This document shows, one piece after another, positions 26,240 to 35,179 of a DNA stretch of 64,000 nucleotides (the first letter of the stretch is position 1; each line of letters opens with the position of its first letter). Under the pieces are notes generated by a model. The model saw only the letters and a program-made list of their open reading frames with translations. It had not been told where the DNA came from and did not search any database. Origin of the DNA: Poriferisodalis sp965116245 (GTDB lineage Bacteria > Actinomycetota > Acidimicrobiia > Acidimicrobiales > Poriferisodalaceae). A program made the position numbers and the translations under genes. The stretch covers positions 2,356,001-2,420,000 of the forward strand of contig OZ220497.1 in NCBI GenBank assembly GCA_965116245.1, written 5' to 3'.

Positions 26240-27301
26240 ATGCCCAGTCGTCTGCGTATATGTTGCATATGCTTATCTGTGGCACTCGCCGCTGCGTGTG
26301 GCGAAGGTCCACCTGCACGCAGTGAAGTGCTCAAAGATCTGGTTGATGATGCAATCGTGCCTGCTTACGCAGAATTGGCCTCCAGTACCAAGGATCTGGC
26401 TGCTGCGACTATCGGCCTTTGTGAAACGCGCACGTCATCCGATCTTGCAATTGCGCGCGAAGCTCTGGCCAATGCTCGAGCCGATTGGTCCTATATCGAA
26501 CCATGGTGGGCCGGACCCGTGATGGAACGTCGTTCGTGGGTGTATATCGATTGGCCAATAGCGGTTGACGAGATCGAGGCGCTTGTAGCCGATACTTCGG
26601 TTGAACTTGACTTCGATCGTCTTGCCTACCGCATCGGAGCCGACCAGCGAGGCCTTGGCGCTGTTGAGCACATCTTTGGCGAAGCCGATGATGGTGTTGC
26701 AGTGCTGGAGGCTCTGGCCGATTCGCGCCGGTGTCAATATCTCACTGGGATAGCCGACTTGATTGCCGATGAAGCTGCTCTGCTTTATGACGACTGGACC
26801 GCTGACTTCGAAGAAACTGGCCCCTACAGTGTCATCTTGGCAGACACCAACGGCGACGGGCTGGACTCTCTTGTCAACGATGCTCTTTTTCTGATCAGAG
26901 CGATGGTTGATCGTGAACTAGGTGTCGCGCTCGGTGAGATGGGGCGCGAGCCAGATGTGGAGGCCATTGTAGAAGGCCCAGCCAACTTAGCAGTCGTCGA
27001 CATCCTGAGACACCTGGACGGGCTTGAGATGTCGCTGATCGGCAACAGTGTGACGCCTGGCTTGGGACCACTGCTTGGGGACGACCTCATTATTCGTCTG
27101 AGAGGTGACTTTGAGGAGGCGCGCCGGGCCACTAACATGATTGATCTTCCACTTCGGGCCGCCGTCATTGAACAACCGGAGGTAGTGTCAAAGGCACGAG
27201 AAGCCATCGTGGCGTTAAGGGTGACTGTCGCTACCGAAGTCGTGAGCCGGTTGGGTGTGACCGTCGGATTCAGTGATGCGGACGGTGATACCGGTAGTTG
27301 A
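26240..27301 (+). CDS. Second imelysin-family lipoprotein
   Basis: Predicted lipoprotein of 353 residues with lipobox LAAAC. It is related to the upstream imelysin in its repeated helical layout: ALANARADWSYIEPWWAGPVMERR parallels the AWLAARDDYGPTEAF region. The GxHxxE motif is replaced by GLGAVEHIFG, keeping the Glu but not the His at the usual place. It is therefore the divergent paralogue typical of paired imelysins. The ATG lies one base after the cytochrome stop, so translation is coupled. Acidic DTNGDGLDS resembles a calcium loop. Confidence 0.85.
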   Translation: MPSRLRICCICLSVALAAACGEGPPARSEVLKDLVDDAIVPAYAELASSTKDLAAATIGLCETRTSSDLAIAREALANARADWSYIEPWWAGPVMERRSWVYIDWPIAVDEIEALVADTSVELDFDRLAYRIGADQRGLGAVEHIFGEADDGVAVLEALADSRRCQYLTGIADLIADEAALLYDDWTADFEETGPYSVILADTNGDGLDSLVNDALFLIRAMVDRELGVALGEMGREPDVEAIVEGPANLAVVDILRHLDGLEMSLIGNSVTPGLGPLLGDDLIIRLRGDFEEARRATNMIDLPLRAAVIEQPEVVSKAREAIVALRVTVATEVVSRLGVTVGFSDADGDTGS

Positions 27302-28760
27302 TCGACTCTCGATCCCAAGCGCGTTGACACAAACTGCTCTACGAGCCTCGGAACAACCCGGGAAGCGAGCCGCATCCAGTCTCGCGAAAAAGATCACTGC
27401 GCGAGCGCGTACGCAAGTACCAGCCGATTCTGTCGCACTTTTCCGGGTCGGCTATGGAGCAATAGTTGTTTACAGCTCAATTCGGTTTCTGGTCAAGGGC
27501 TGGGTTGACGCCCTATACCTGGAACCTCAGAATCATCTCACCTATCGTTGGTTTGGTTGGGTTCAGCCTCTGCCCGAACCGTTAATGCACATTCACATTG
27601 CTGTTTTGGCCGTTCTTGGTGTCTGCATCGCTGTGGGTTTCAAATATCGGCTTGCTGTCGGCACATTCTTAGTTGGATTTACCTACACAGAGCTGATTGA
27701 CGCCGCTCTCTATCTCAACCACTACTGGTTCATCAGCCTCACGGGCTTGCTACTATTGCTCCTGCCGGTTCATCATCATTGGTCTGTTGACGCAGCAATT
27801 GGTCGAGTTTCCGCCTACTCGCACATAGCCGCCGGGGTGGTCTGGGCGCTGCGAACTCAGATAGCTGTAGTCTATTGTTTTGCCGGTCTCTCTAAGCTCA
27901 ACCCCGACTGGCTCTTGCGAGCTCAACCATTGAAGCTATGGCTAGCAGATCGTACACACATTCCGGTAGTAGGCTCACTACTAGATGAGCCCGTTATCGC
28001 ATACCTCGCCTCTTGGCTCGGTGCGGGGTTCGACTGCCTAATTGTGGCATTTTTGCTGTGGCGAAGGACCCGGCCTTACGCCTATATTGTCCTCGCTGCG
28101 TTTCATCTGGCTACCGGGGCGCTGTTCCAGATTGGAGTCTTCCCGTGGGTAATGATTGTAAGCAGTCTTGTCTTCTTCAACCCGGACTGGCCCCTTAGAC
28201 TCACCTCCCGGCTGGTATCTGACCGTATACGCAACACGTCCACCAAGCTCAACTGGCTCAAGGGTCTAAGCATTTCAAGTCGCGCCGACCAATTCGCTAC
28301 TAGTCCGAAAATCAGTCGTTTCACTCTGGCAGCACTCGTTGGCTTGGCGTTGATTCAACTGGCGCTACCGATACGACATTACGCCATTGCGGGCAACGTA
28401 CGTTGGACCGAAGAGGGTTACTATTTTGCTTGGCGGGTTATGCTTACCGAGAAGGCGGGTCACGTTGAGTTTCAGGTCACCGACCCCAGCAATGGCGAAA
28501 CATGGAGCGTAGATCCAGGACTGGTGCTAACGGAATGGCAGACTAACCACGCCACCACTCGGCCTGACCTCATCCACGCAACCGCTCACCTTGTTGCTGA
28601 TCACTACCATCACCAAGGCAGAGCCGATGTTGAAGTCCGCGCTCATGCCTGGGTTTCAATGAACGGTCACCCGGTCCACCGACTTGTCGATCCGAGGGTC
28701 AATTTGGTGGCGTATGGCCGCGGCCATTTGCCCGCAGGTTGGATACTTGAAGAACCATGA
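27276..28760 (+). CDS. HTTM / vitamin K-dependent gamma-carboxylase-like membrane protein
   Basis: Integral membrane protein of about 494 residues with the horizontally transferred transmembrane (HTTM) domain of vitamin K-dependent gamma-carboxylase. Recognisable blocks are NHLTYRWFGWVQPLP, LNHYWFISLTGLLLLLLP and FAGLSKLNPDWLL, whose Lys aligns by eye with the catalytic Lys of human GGCX. GYYFAWRVML begins a C-terminal lumenal-type domain. The product would be predicted to use reduced quinone, O2 and CO2 to carboxylate Glu or a related substrate, but bacterial substrates are unknown. It overlaps the second imelysin by about 26 nt and closes the cassette. Confidence 0.85.
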   Translation: MRTVIPVVDRLSIPSALTQTALRASEQPGKRAASSLAKKITARARTQVPADSVALFRVGYGAIVVYSSIRFLVKGWVDALYLEPQNHLTYRWFGWVQPLPEPLMHIHIAVLAVLGVCIAVGFKYRLAVGTFLVGFTYTELIDAALYLNHYWFISLTGLLLLLLPVHHHWSVDAAIGRVSAYSHIAAGVVWALRTQIAVVYCFAGLSKLNPDWLLRAQPLKLWLADRTHIPVVGSLLDEPVIAYLASWLGAGFDCLIVAFLLWRRTRPYAYIVLAAFHLATGALFQIGVFPWVMIVSSLVFFNPDWPLRLTSRLVSDRIRNTSTKLNWLKGLSISSRADQFATSPKISRFTLAALVGLALIQLALPIRHYAIAGNVRWTEEGYYFAWRVMLTEKAGHVEFQVTDPSNGETWSVDPGLVLTEWQTNHATTRPDLIHATAHLVADHYHHQGRADVEVRAHAWVSMNGHPVHRLVDPRVNLVAYGRGHLPAGWILEEP

Positions 28761-28863
28761 ACGCCTTCATCACCACAGGCGGTGTCAACGGTACCGGCGC
28801 TACAAGGGGCGCAATTGAATGTTGAACCGCGCTTGAACTTTAAAATGGCGTATTTGTAGGCCA

Positions 28864-29697
28864 TCAATAGCGTTCGCCCGGAAATGACGGTTCGGTCTTG
28901 GCCATGAATGCCTGATCGCCATGTGCCATGTTGTTTGGGATAAGCACCGCCTGGTGGTTCATCTCTACATCCAACTGCTCAGTGAGATCATGTTTCGCTG
29001 CGCCGTCAATGGCCGAACGGATGCGAGACATCGCCGCCGGAGAACTGCGTCGAAGCACGTCGACGACGGCATCGACGGCCCCGTCAAGTTCGGCATCGTC
29101 AACTGATTTCCAGACCAAACCCCAATCGGCCGCTTGATCGGCGGTGACGCGCTCCCCCAGTAGACACATACCGAGGGCCCTGGCCCGACCAATACGAACG
29201 GGAAGTTGCCATGTGGTGCCCAGGTCAGGAACGATTCCCAGGCGAGGTCCGAATGTAGCTACGAAGAACGCTGAACGTGCGGCGATGGCAACATCGCACG
29301 ACAGAGCCAAGCCGATGCCCCCGCCAGCGGTTACCCCGTTGATGCGAGCAACTGTCGGTACCGCGCACTCGGCTACGGCACGAATAGCTGGATGAAACGT
29401 GCCATCCATGGATTCGGTCGTGGCCTCGCCTATGGCATCGGGATCAACGCCACCGTCACGTGGCGCTGCCGCGCCGCGGAGATCCGCACCTGAGCAGAAT
29501 CCGCGACCCTCACCGGTCAGCACAACCGTGCGAATACTCTCATCAGCCGCGACCATGGCGAAGGCTTCGCTAATGTCATCCATGAACTCGTCATTCATGG
29601 AATTGAGCGTCTCAGGTCGGTTTAGGGTGACGGTAGCGACGTCGCCAGCGCCGTCATGCTTGACGCTGTATCTAACGGTGCCATTGGACGGTTGCAT
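28864..29697 (-). CDS. Enoyl-CoA hydratase/isomerase family protein
   Basis: Crotonase-fold enzyme of 277 residues acting on acyl-CoA thioesters. The oxyanion-hole segments are GFCSGADLRG and INGVTAGGGIGLALSCDVAIAA. The acidic residue expected in true hydratases near the second is replaced around FGPRLGIVPDLGTTWQLP, which keeps one Asp, so isomerase activity is equally possible. The ATG at 29697 has GAGGAG 5 nt upstream, better than the GTG 12 bases earlier. No beta-oxidation partner is adjacent. An 87-bp gap separates it from infA upstream on the same strand. Confidence 0.88.
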   Translation of the reverse strand: MQPSNGTVRYSVKHDGAGDVATVTLNRPETLNSMNDEFMDDISEAFAMVAADESIRTVVLTGEGRGFCSGADLRGAAAPRDGGVDPDAIGEATTESMDGTFHPAIRAVAECAVPTVARINGVTAGGGIGLALSCDVAIAARSAFFVATFGPRLGIVPDLGTTWQLPVRIGRARALGMCLLGERVTADQAADWGLVWKSVDDAELDGAVDAVVDVLRRSSPAAMSRIRSAIDGAAKHDLTEQLDVEMNHQAVLIPNNMAHGDQAFMAKTEPSFPGERY

Positions 29698-29783
29698 CGG
29701 GCTCCTCACGATGACGACACGGTTACTGCTAGCTACTAGAAGTGGTGAGCATGGCCTACCTGCAGCCGCCTAGTTGTAGCGAC

Positions 29784-30008
29784 TTATTTGTAGCGGTAGG
29801 TGATGCGGCCACGGCTGAGATCGTATGCGGAGACCTCCACCTGCACCCGGTCTCCGGGAAGAATCCGAATATGGTGTTTGCGCATCTTGCCGCTCAAGTG
29901 GCCGAGCACCTCGTGGCCATTGTCTAGTTCAATGCGAAAATGCCCGCCCTTGAGTGCTTCAACGGTTTTCCCTTCAAGCAAGATGGCGTCGTCTTTGACT
30001 TTTGGCAA
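29784..30008 (-). CDS. infA: Translation initiation factor IF-1
   Basis: Small OB-fold ribosome-binding factor of 74 residues that occludes the A site during initiation. The sequence is typical: ILLEGKTVEAL, LGHLSGKMRKHHIRILPGDRVQVEVS and the C-terminal YDLSRGRITYRYK. The start is a TTG with AGGGAT at a suitable distance; this is supported because the family begins exactly here and no ATG lies nearby. It stands outside the ribosomal-protein cluster where infA is usual in actinomycetes, so a second copy may exist elsewhere in the genome. Confidence 0.95.
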   Translation of the reverse strand: MPKVKDDAILLEGKTVEALKGGHFRIELDNGHEVLGHLSGKMRKHHIRILPGDRVQVEVSAYDLSRGRITYRYK

Positions 30009-30146
30009 CGTGGTATCCCTGGTTGGCGAACTGCGATTGTCGGCCGCCGAAGCGGTCCACGCAGGTGGGTTCATAGTAGCCGCTGTGATCCTCGCGCACT
30101 TGCGACACCTTCGCTGAAGTAGCGGACTGGGCCGCAAGGATGCCCG

Positions 30147-30680
30147 TCAATGCCGTTTTACGCCACCATATTTCATGCGTGTGTGCGACATTGAGGCGAT
30201 CTGCACCTCGTCATTGTTGATGTCGGCCGCAACCAGTTCGCCCAGAAACAAAGTGTGGGTACCCAAGTTCACGCTGTGGCGCAACTCGCAGTCCATCCAC
30301 GCGGCAGCGTCCGCGAACACGGGTGCACCAGTGGCGGCCTCATATACCGACCAGCCGTTTAGCGTGCCTGTCCCGGGGCCCGCTTCGTCTATGACAGCCT
30401 CGTAGGTGGCTGGCTTTGAGAACTTCACAAACGGTCGCGTGTTGGCGGCATCCCACAGGTTCACCGTAAATGACTCGCCTGCAGCGACCAGCCGGTGAGT
30501 CACAGCCGAGTTGTCAACACCAATGCCGATGATCACCGGCTCCATGGACAGTTGAGTGATCCAACTCGTAGTCATTGCGTTGCGCTCGTCACCGGCACGC
30601 GAACCCACGAGTGCAAGCGCATTCGGAATCTTCCATGTCACCCGATTGATCAGCTCATCCGCTAAGACTGCATTGCTCAT
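30147..30680 (-). CDS. Flavin reductase-like domain protein
   Basis: FMN-binding split-barrel protein of 177 residues. The N-terminal block VTWKIPNALALVGSRAGDERNAMTTSWITQLSMEPV is that of the flavin reductase/flavoredoxin family, which binds FMN and reduces it with NAD(P)H or serves a monooxygenase. The closing HTRMKYGGVKRH is also typical. No monooxygenase is adjacent, so its partner is unknown. It is divergent from threonine aldolase and lies upstream of infA on the same strand with a gap of about 140 bp. Confidence 0.85.
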   Translation of the reverse strand: MSNAVLADELINRVTWKIPNALALVGSRAGDERNAMTTSWITQLSMEPVIIGIGVDNSAVTHRLVAAGESFTVNLWDAANTRPFVKFSKPATYEAVIDEAGPGTGTLNGWSVYEAATGAPVFADAAAWMDCELRHSVNLGTHTLFLGELVAADINNDEVQIASMSHTRMKYGGVKRH

Positions 30681-30755
30681 GGATGCACCCTAGGTGAGCC
30701 AGCCCATAATGAGTTCAGCCCCGCAACCTGCGGGGCACCTGGCAGGCTTAACACC

Positions 30756-31760
30756 GTGATTGACCTGCGCTCCGACACCGTCTCACGTCCTACACCAGCG
30801 ATGCGCGCTGCAATGGCAGCGGCCGAAGTCGGCGACGATGTATGGGGCGACGACCCCACTGTCAAGGAACTGGAGCGCCACACGGCCGAGCTGCTTGGCA
30901 AGCAGGCAGCCTTGTTTGTGCCCAGCGGCACCCAATCCAACCTGTGCGGCCTTTTGGCGCACTGCGAGCGAGGAGACGAGTACATCGTGGGCCAGCACGC
31001 CCACACCTACATGTATGAGGGCGGCGGCGCAGCCGTGTTGGGCAGTATCCAGCCACAGCCTGTGCCGACCGACGAGACCGGGATGTTGGACTTGGAGGCT
31101 GTTGAGGCGGCGGTGAAGCCCGACGACAGCCACTTCGCGCGCACTCGGTTGCTTGCGTTAGAAAACACAATCGATGGCAGGGTGCTCACACCCGGCCAGC
31201 ACGTGGCGGCGCGCGAAATCGCCGATCGGCACGGACTCGGACTGCACCTTGACGGTGCGCGATTGTGGAACGCAGCGGTGGCACTGAATATCTCGCCTGC
31301 TGAGATGGCCGAGCCGTTTGACACCGTGTCGGTATGCCTATCGAAAGGCTTGGGCGCACCGGTTGGCTCGGTGTTGTGTGGAGGCGAAGAACTCGTTGCA
31401 AAGGCACGTCGGTGGCGCAAACTGCTGGGTGGAGGAATGCGCCAGGCTGGGATCATCGCCGCAGGCGGGCTCTATGCGCTACAGCATCATCTTGAGCGGC
31501 TAGCCGATGACCACGCTAATGCTCAGCGCCTTGCTCGCGGCTTGGAGGCCATTGCCGGTATAGGCGTGACTGCGTGCAACACAAACATGGTGTTCGCACA
31601 GTTGGAGCGCGACGACCCGACATTGTCCAAGCGGCTGGAAGGCCGCGGAATAGCGGCCGACTGGCGCTTCGGCCGTTCGCGCATGGTGCTGCATCTAGAT
31701 GTCAGCCAAGCCGACGTTGATACGGCGCTGGACGCCATCGCGGCCGAACTAGCCGCGTAG
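30756..31760 (+). CDS. ltaE: Low-specificity L-threonine aldolase
   Basis: PLP-dependent enzyme splitting L-threonine or L-allo-threonine into glycine and acetaldehyde. The 334-residue product has the family start IDLRSDTVSRPTPAMRAAM, the VGDDVWGDDPTV block, the cofactor Asp in LHLDGARLWNA and the PLP lysine in CLSKGLGAPVGS. A GTG start is used. Length matches E. coli and Pseudomonas LtaE (333-346). It supplies glycine and one-carbon units; no regulatory site was noticed. Confidence 0.93.
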   Translation: MIDLRSDTVSRPTPAMRAAMAAAEVGDDVWGDDPTVKELERHTAELLGKQAALFVPSGTQSNLCGLLAHCERGDEYIVGQHAHTYMYEGGGAAVLGSIQPQPVPTDETGMLDLEAVEAAVKPDDSHFARTRLLALENTIDGRVLTPGQHVAAREIADRHGLGLHLDGARLWNAAVALNISPAEMAEPFDTVSVCLSKGLGAPVGSVLCGGEELVAKARRWRKLLGGGMRQAGIIAAGGLYALQHHLERLADDHANAQRLARGLEAIAGIGVTACNTNMVFAQLERDDPTLSKRLEGRGIAADWRFGRSRMVLHLDVSQADVDTALDAIAAELAA

Positions 31761-31820
31761 CCAATAGCGATGTTCCCAGGTGACGTTCCTAGCGGCAGTC
31801 GTCCCCTAGGGTCTGCGGCC

Positions 31821-32171
31821 ATGACCGGAACTCTCGAAGTCGGATTCAGTACAAGCCAGACCCACCAGGTGACCGATGAAATGTCGCCCCCGCATCTGCC
31901 GAACAAGGTGCTATCCACGCCCGACATGGTCCGTCTGATTGAAGGCACTTGCTTGACCGGCGTGCAATCGCTGCTTGAAAAAGACCAAACCACAGTCGGC
32001 ATTCACATATGCGTGAGTCACCAAGCTGCCGTGTCGTCAGGCGAAGATGTGCTGGTATCGGCAGAAATCAGCGAAGTTGACCGACGTCGGCTGGTGTTTG
32101 ACATCAAGGTCACCCATGGCGAAACGCTGATCTCGGAAGGTACGCACCAACGTTTCATCGTCGGCGGTTAG
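31821..32171 (+). CDS. Hot-dog thioesterase (FlK-like)
   Basis: Product of 116 residues with the single hot-dog domain of FlK-like acyl-CoA thioesterases. The LSTPDMVRLIEGTCL helix carries the family Glu, followed by TVGIHICVSHQAAVSSGEDV and the final SEGTHQRFIV strand. It probably hydrolyses a short acyl-CoA. The ATG at 31821 matches the domain start. It follows threonine aldolase by 60 bp, in the same direction, and is followed by a repeat array and tRNA-Val. Confidence 0.82.
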   Translation: MTGTLEVGFSTSQTHQVTDEMSPPHLPNKVLSTPDMVRLIEGTCLTGVQSLLEKDQTTVGIHICVSHQAAVSSGEDVLVSAEISEVDRRRLVFDIKVTHGETLISEGTHQRFIVGG

Positions 32172-32265
32172 GCACCGTTGCGCAGAGATACCCGCTGGGT
32201 CGTCTGACTAGGGGGCTTTACGGCAGGGCGGCTGTCCGGCTGGCTGCGCTCACACGGCACCCGTA

Positions 32266-32313
32266 CCTCAGACTGGTTACCTCAGACCGGTTACCTCAGA
32301 CTGGTTACCTCAG
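32266..32313. repeat. 14-bp tandem repeat next to tRNA-Val
   Basis: Three and a half copies of CCTCAGACTGGTTA, differing at one base, abut the 3' end of tRNA-Val exactly. The stretch 32172-32510 otherwise holds only the tRNA and a 5-bp-stem hairpin (32393-32407) upstream of it. Confidence 0.92.
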
Positions 32314-32387
32314 TGGGCGCTGCAGGACTCGAACCTGCGACCCCCTCCTTGTAAGGGAGGTGCTCTAGCCAACTGAGCTAAGCGCCC
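32314..32387 (-). tRNA. tRNA-Val (UAC)
   Basis: Cloverleaf read on the minus strand: acceptor stem GGGCGCT/AGCGCCC is fully paired, the D-loop has AGCTCAGTTGG, anticodon stem CCTCC/GGAGG closes loop CTTACAA with anticodon TAC (valine, GUA), and the T-arm contains GGTTCGAGTCC. Discriminator base is A. CCA is not encoded, which is usual for actinobacteria. Length is 74 nt. Confidence 0.97.
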
Positions 32388-32509
32388 CTAGGAGCCTCCG
32401 GCAGGCTACTGACTGTGTCCGTCGCGGCGCCCCTCGAAGCATCCCACCGGTCGATTTCATCAGGTCGGCTCTACCACATCAAACCGGTACATGAAGCCAG
32501 TCAATGTGC

Positions 32510-33262
32510 TCAACCCGCCAAACATGGGCCAACGTGACGAAGCAGGGTGGACAACTCGGCGGTGCTTGAGGCGATTGGGCCTAGGCGACGATGAGGGTCT
32601 AGATGGAAGAGCTCTTGGTTGTTGGCCTCGCCGGTCCAAGCACCCGCTTCGGCGCAAATCAAGATGCCTGCTGCGTAGTCCCAGACCCCATGATTGGAGT
32701 TCAGATCCACATAGGCATCGAGCCGCCCACAGGCAACCGCGCACAAGTCCAGCGCTGCGGAGCCGAGCACTCGAACTTGCCAGACGCCGAGTTCGGGGCC
32801 AGGCCGTCCCGAGACGCCGACAACAGCTCGCTCGCCCGCTGCGACACCACTGGGGCGGATTGGCACGCCATCAGATTGCGCCCCGGCACCGGCGATAGCG
32901 GTGAATTCTTCGCCGTTGACCAAATGGCGCACCAAACCCGCGACCGGTATCAAACCATCTACGACGCAGAGGCTGACGCAGTAATGCGGGATTCGATAGG
33001 AGGCGTTGGTTGAGCCGTCCACCGGATCCACGATGACAGTGTGAGAGCCCGAACCCGCGCGCAGCCCTGATTCTTCGCTTAGTACCCCCACCCCCGCTGC
33101 GTCAAGCACCGCCGAAGCCGCTGCGTCTGCCACTTGGTCCAGCGCGTACTGATCTGCTCGGTCGCCTCCGTCGCGCCAGCGATCAAACCCCGCCAGTGAT
33201 TGTTCTACTGCGTCGGCTGTATGTCGGAGCAGACTCAACCAGTCGTCGTTAGTGGTGCGCAC
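32510..33262 (-). CDS. Inositol monophosphatase-family phosphatase
   Basis: Mg2+-dependent sugar-phosphate phosphatase of 250 residues. The metal-binding motifs are LSEESG (Glu), VDPVDGSTNA (DPxDGT-type) and GVWDYAAGILICAEAGA (WDxAAG). Such enzymes act on inositol phosphate, histidinol phosphate, fructose bisphosphate or PAP; the sequence does not decide. The GTG at 33262 was chosen since the longer frame would overlap the divergent gene start. The spacing between genes leaves about 70 bp for both promoters. Confidence 0.88.
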   Translation of the reverse strand: MRTTNDDWLSLLRHTADAVEQSLAGFDRWRDGGDRADQYALDQVADAAASAVLDAAGVGVLSEESGLRAGSGSHTVIVDPVDGSTNASYRIPHYCVSLCVVDGLIPVAGLVRHLVNGEEFTAIAGAGAQSDGVPIRPSGVAAGERAVVGVSGRPGPELGVWQVRVLGSAALDLCAVACGRLDAYVDLNSNHGVWDYAAGILICAEAGAWTGEANNQELFHLDPHRRLGPIASSTAELSTLLRHVGPCLAG

Positions 33263-33332
33263 ACGTCGAATTCTGTCATCTCCTAGAATTGTTGCCGCGC
33301 ATATCGCAGGCGAAGCGTAGGGTGTGCCCCCA

Positions 33333-33902
33333 ATGGCGGCGATTGACATAGCTGGTTACGTGGCAAGCCTAAAAGAGCATGCCCACGCGCATGGCTTTCA
33401 CATTCATGACGAGCGACAGTTCATTGAGACTTACAGCCTGCGTCAGACGTGGGAGATTGACTTCCACCCGGCTGAGGCTTGCGGGGGACCACTCGACCTG
33501 CATCTCACGCTAGAAGCAGATCCTCGCACCATGCTGTCGTTCGAGGATGTTCTGTGGGCCACACCCGAAGATGAGCTACCGCCCGATGAGTTTTGGCTTC
33601 CGTTGCTGTTTACCTGGGCGCTGCCACCGCTCGTTCACAGCCCGGACATGCTCGTTCTAGCCACCGATCTGGCTGGTCTCGGAGGCACCACGTTGCCGGT
33701 GGAGGTGTCAGCAATTGACTCGCTGACATCGGTAGCCGACGCTGCCAAGCGAACACTCACGATTGTGGCGCGCAGAGAGCTTTCGCTCCAGTCGCTACTG
33801 ATTGGCGAAGACAACATGTGCGAGCCCTTTGACCTATGCCACAAGATCTGTGACTACCTCTTGGACCAGGCCAAAGAGTGGTACGCAGAAGTGCCCTCCT
33901 GA
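33333..33902 (+). CDS. Uncharacterised acidic protein
   Basis: Product of 189 residues, starting at the ATG at 33333 (a GTG three codons earlier is possible). It is soluble and acidic, without signal peptide or membrane span. Visible features are the Pro-rich EDELPPDEFWLPLLFTWALPPL region in the middle and Cys/His pairs at the end (MCEPFDLCHKICDYL). I recognise no family. It is divergent from the phosphatase and convergent with the ABC importer operon. The 80 bp after it hold degenerate repeats (GAACCTCGCTGATTGG-like). Confidence 0.65.
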   Translation: MAAIDIAGYVASLKEHAHAHGFHIHDERQFIETYSLRQTWEIDFHPAEACGGPLDLHLTLEADPRTMLSFEDVLWATPEDELPPDEFWLPLLFTWALPPLVHSPDMLVLATDLAGLGGTTLPVEVSAIDSLTSVADAAKRTLTIVARRELSLQSLLIGEDNMCEPFDLCHKICDYLLDQAKEWYAEVPS

Positions 33903-33982
33903 AACCCAAAGAGCCTCGCTGTTTAGGAATCTGGTTTTTTGGGAACCTCGCTGATTGGGAACCTTGCAGTTTTGAGCTATCG

Positions 33983-35179
33983 CTACGACGGACTGATGAC
34001 CACACCTGCTTCGCTGACGCGTCCCGCCGCCATATTGCGTTCAAGAGCATCATCGGCTTCGGAACTGCCTACGGGGTAGAAGCAACGGAAGGTGTGTGCA
34101 GAAACCGCCATATCTTGCCCATTGGGGTTCTGATTCACGGCGGGGGCTTCCATGAGCGACGGTTCCTCGGCGTAGCACAAATCTTGCGCATACTTACAAC
34201 GAGGAGCAAACTTGCAGCCGGGCGGCAGATCTGTCATTCGGGGCGGTTGGCCGCCGATGATCTCCAAGCGTGCATGGCTGTCGTCAGTGACTTTGGGGAT
34301 TGACCTAAACAGTGCCTCGGTGTAGGGCATTCTCATGTCGCCGAACAGCGTGGCTGTGGGGGCTCGCTCCACAATCCGTCCCGCGTACATCACGATGACC
34401 TCATCAGTGCGGCCTGCCACTATCCCAAGATCGTGAGTGATGAGCACCAGCGACATGTCGCGTTCGGCCCGCCGCGACTCAAGCAAGTCCAGGATCTGTG
34501 CCTGAACGGTGACATCTAGTGCGGTGGTTGGCTCATCGGCTATGAGCAAACGGGGGCTGCAGGCCAGTGCTATCGCAATCACGATTCGTTGGCGCATGCC
34601 ACCCGAGAGTTGGTGGGGATATTCGTCTATTCGCCTATGCGGCTCAGGAATACCGACTTCTTCCAACAGGTCAAGCGCAGCGGCCCGGGCAGCCCGTGCT
34701 GACAGATCTTTATGTACGCGCAAGCCTTCGGCCACCTGCTTGCCGATTTTCATCACCGGATTCAACGAGCCCAGCGGATCTTGAAACACCATGGCTAGCT
34801 GCGGGCCCCACATCTCAAGCAGCTCGCGGCGACCTAGGGACATCATGTCAATTCCATCGAAGCTGACTGTGCCTGTAGAGGTCACCTTGGACTTGGGTAG
34901 CAGCCGCATGATCGAGCGCGACATCACAGACTTTCCTGAGCCAGACTCCCCCACCACGCCGAGACGGGCGCCCCGGCGCAGCGACCAGTCAACGCCATCA
35001 ACCGCAACCAACGGTCCCACGGCAGTGTGAAACGTGGTGCGCAAACTCCCCACATCAAGCAGTGCCCGCGCAGTGTCCGATGCTGCGTCCGATGCAGCTA
35101 GAGAACTCGGGTCAGACGTTGAGTCACTGTCGTGTGTCTCACCAGACTTGAGGGCATTGAGCGTGGTGCGGTCAGTCAT
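33983..35179 (-). CDS. oppD: Peptide ABC transporter ATP-binding protein (OppD/DppD)
   Basis: ATPase subunit of a dipeptide/oligopeptide/nickel importer, 398 residues. Motifs in order: Walker A GESGSGKS, Q-loop MVFQDPLGSLNPVMKIG, signature LSGGMRQR, Walker B LLIADEPTTALD, H-loop ITHDL. The C-terminal oligopeptide-binding ATPase extension contains CKFAPRCKYAQDLC and a final Cys, the cysteine pattern often seen in this group. The ATG overlaps the previous gene's stop by 8 nt. It is the last gene of the leftward operon (solute-binding protein, dppB, dppC, OppF-type, OppD). Unlike its partner ATPase it has no insertion. Confidence 0.93.
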   Translation of the reverse strand: MTDRTTLNALKSGETHDSDSTSDPSSLAASDAASDTARALLDVGSLRTTFHTAVGPLVAVDGVDWSLRRGARLGVVGESGSGKSVMSRSIMRLLPKSKVTSTGTVSFDGIDMMSLGRRELLEMWGPQLAMVFQDPLGSLNPVMKIGKQVAEGLRVHKDLSARAARAAALDLLEEVGIPEPHRRIDEYPHQLSGGMRQRIVIAIALACSPRLLIADEPTTALDVTVQAQILDLLESRRAERDMSLVLITHDLGIVAGRTDEVIVMYAGRIVERAPTATLFGDMRMPYTEALFRSIPKVTDDSHARLEIIGGQPPRMTDLPPGCKFAPRCKYAQDLCYAEEPSLMEAPAVNQNPNGQDMAVSAHTFRCFYPVGSSEADDALERNMAAGRVSEAGVVISPS

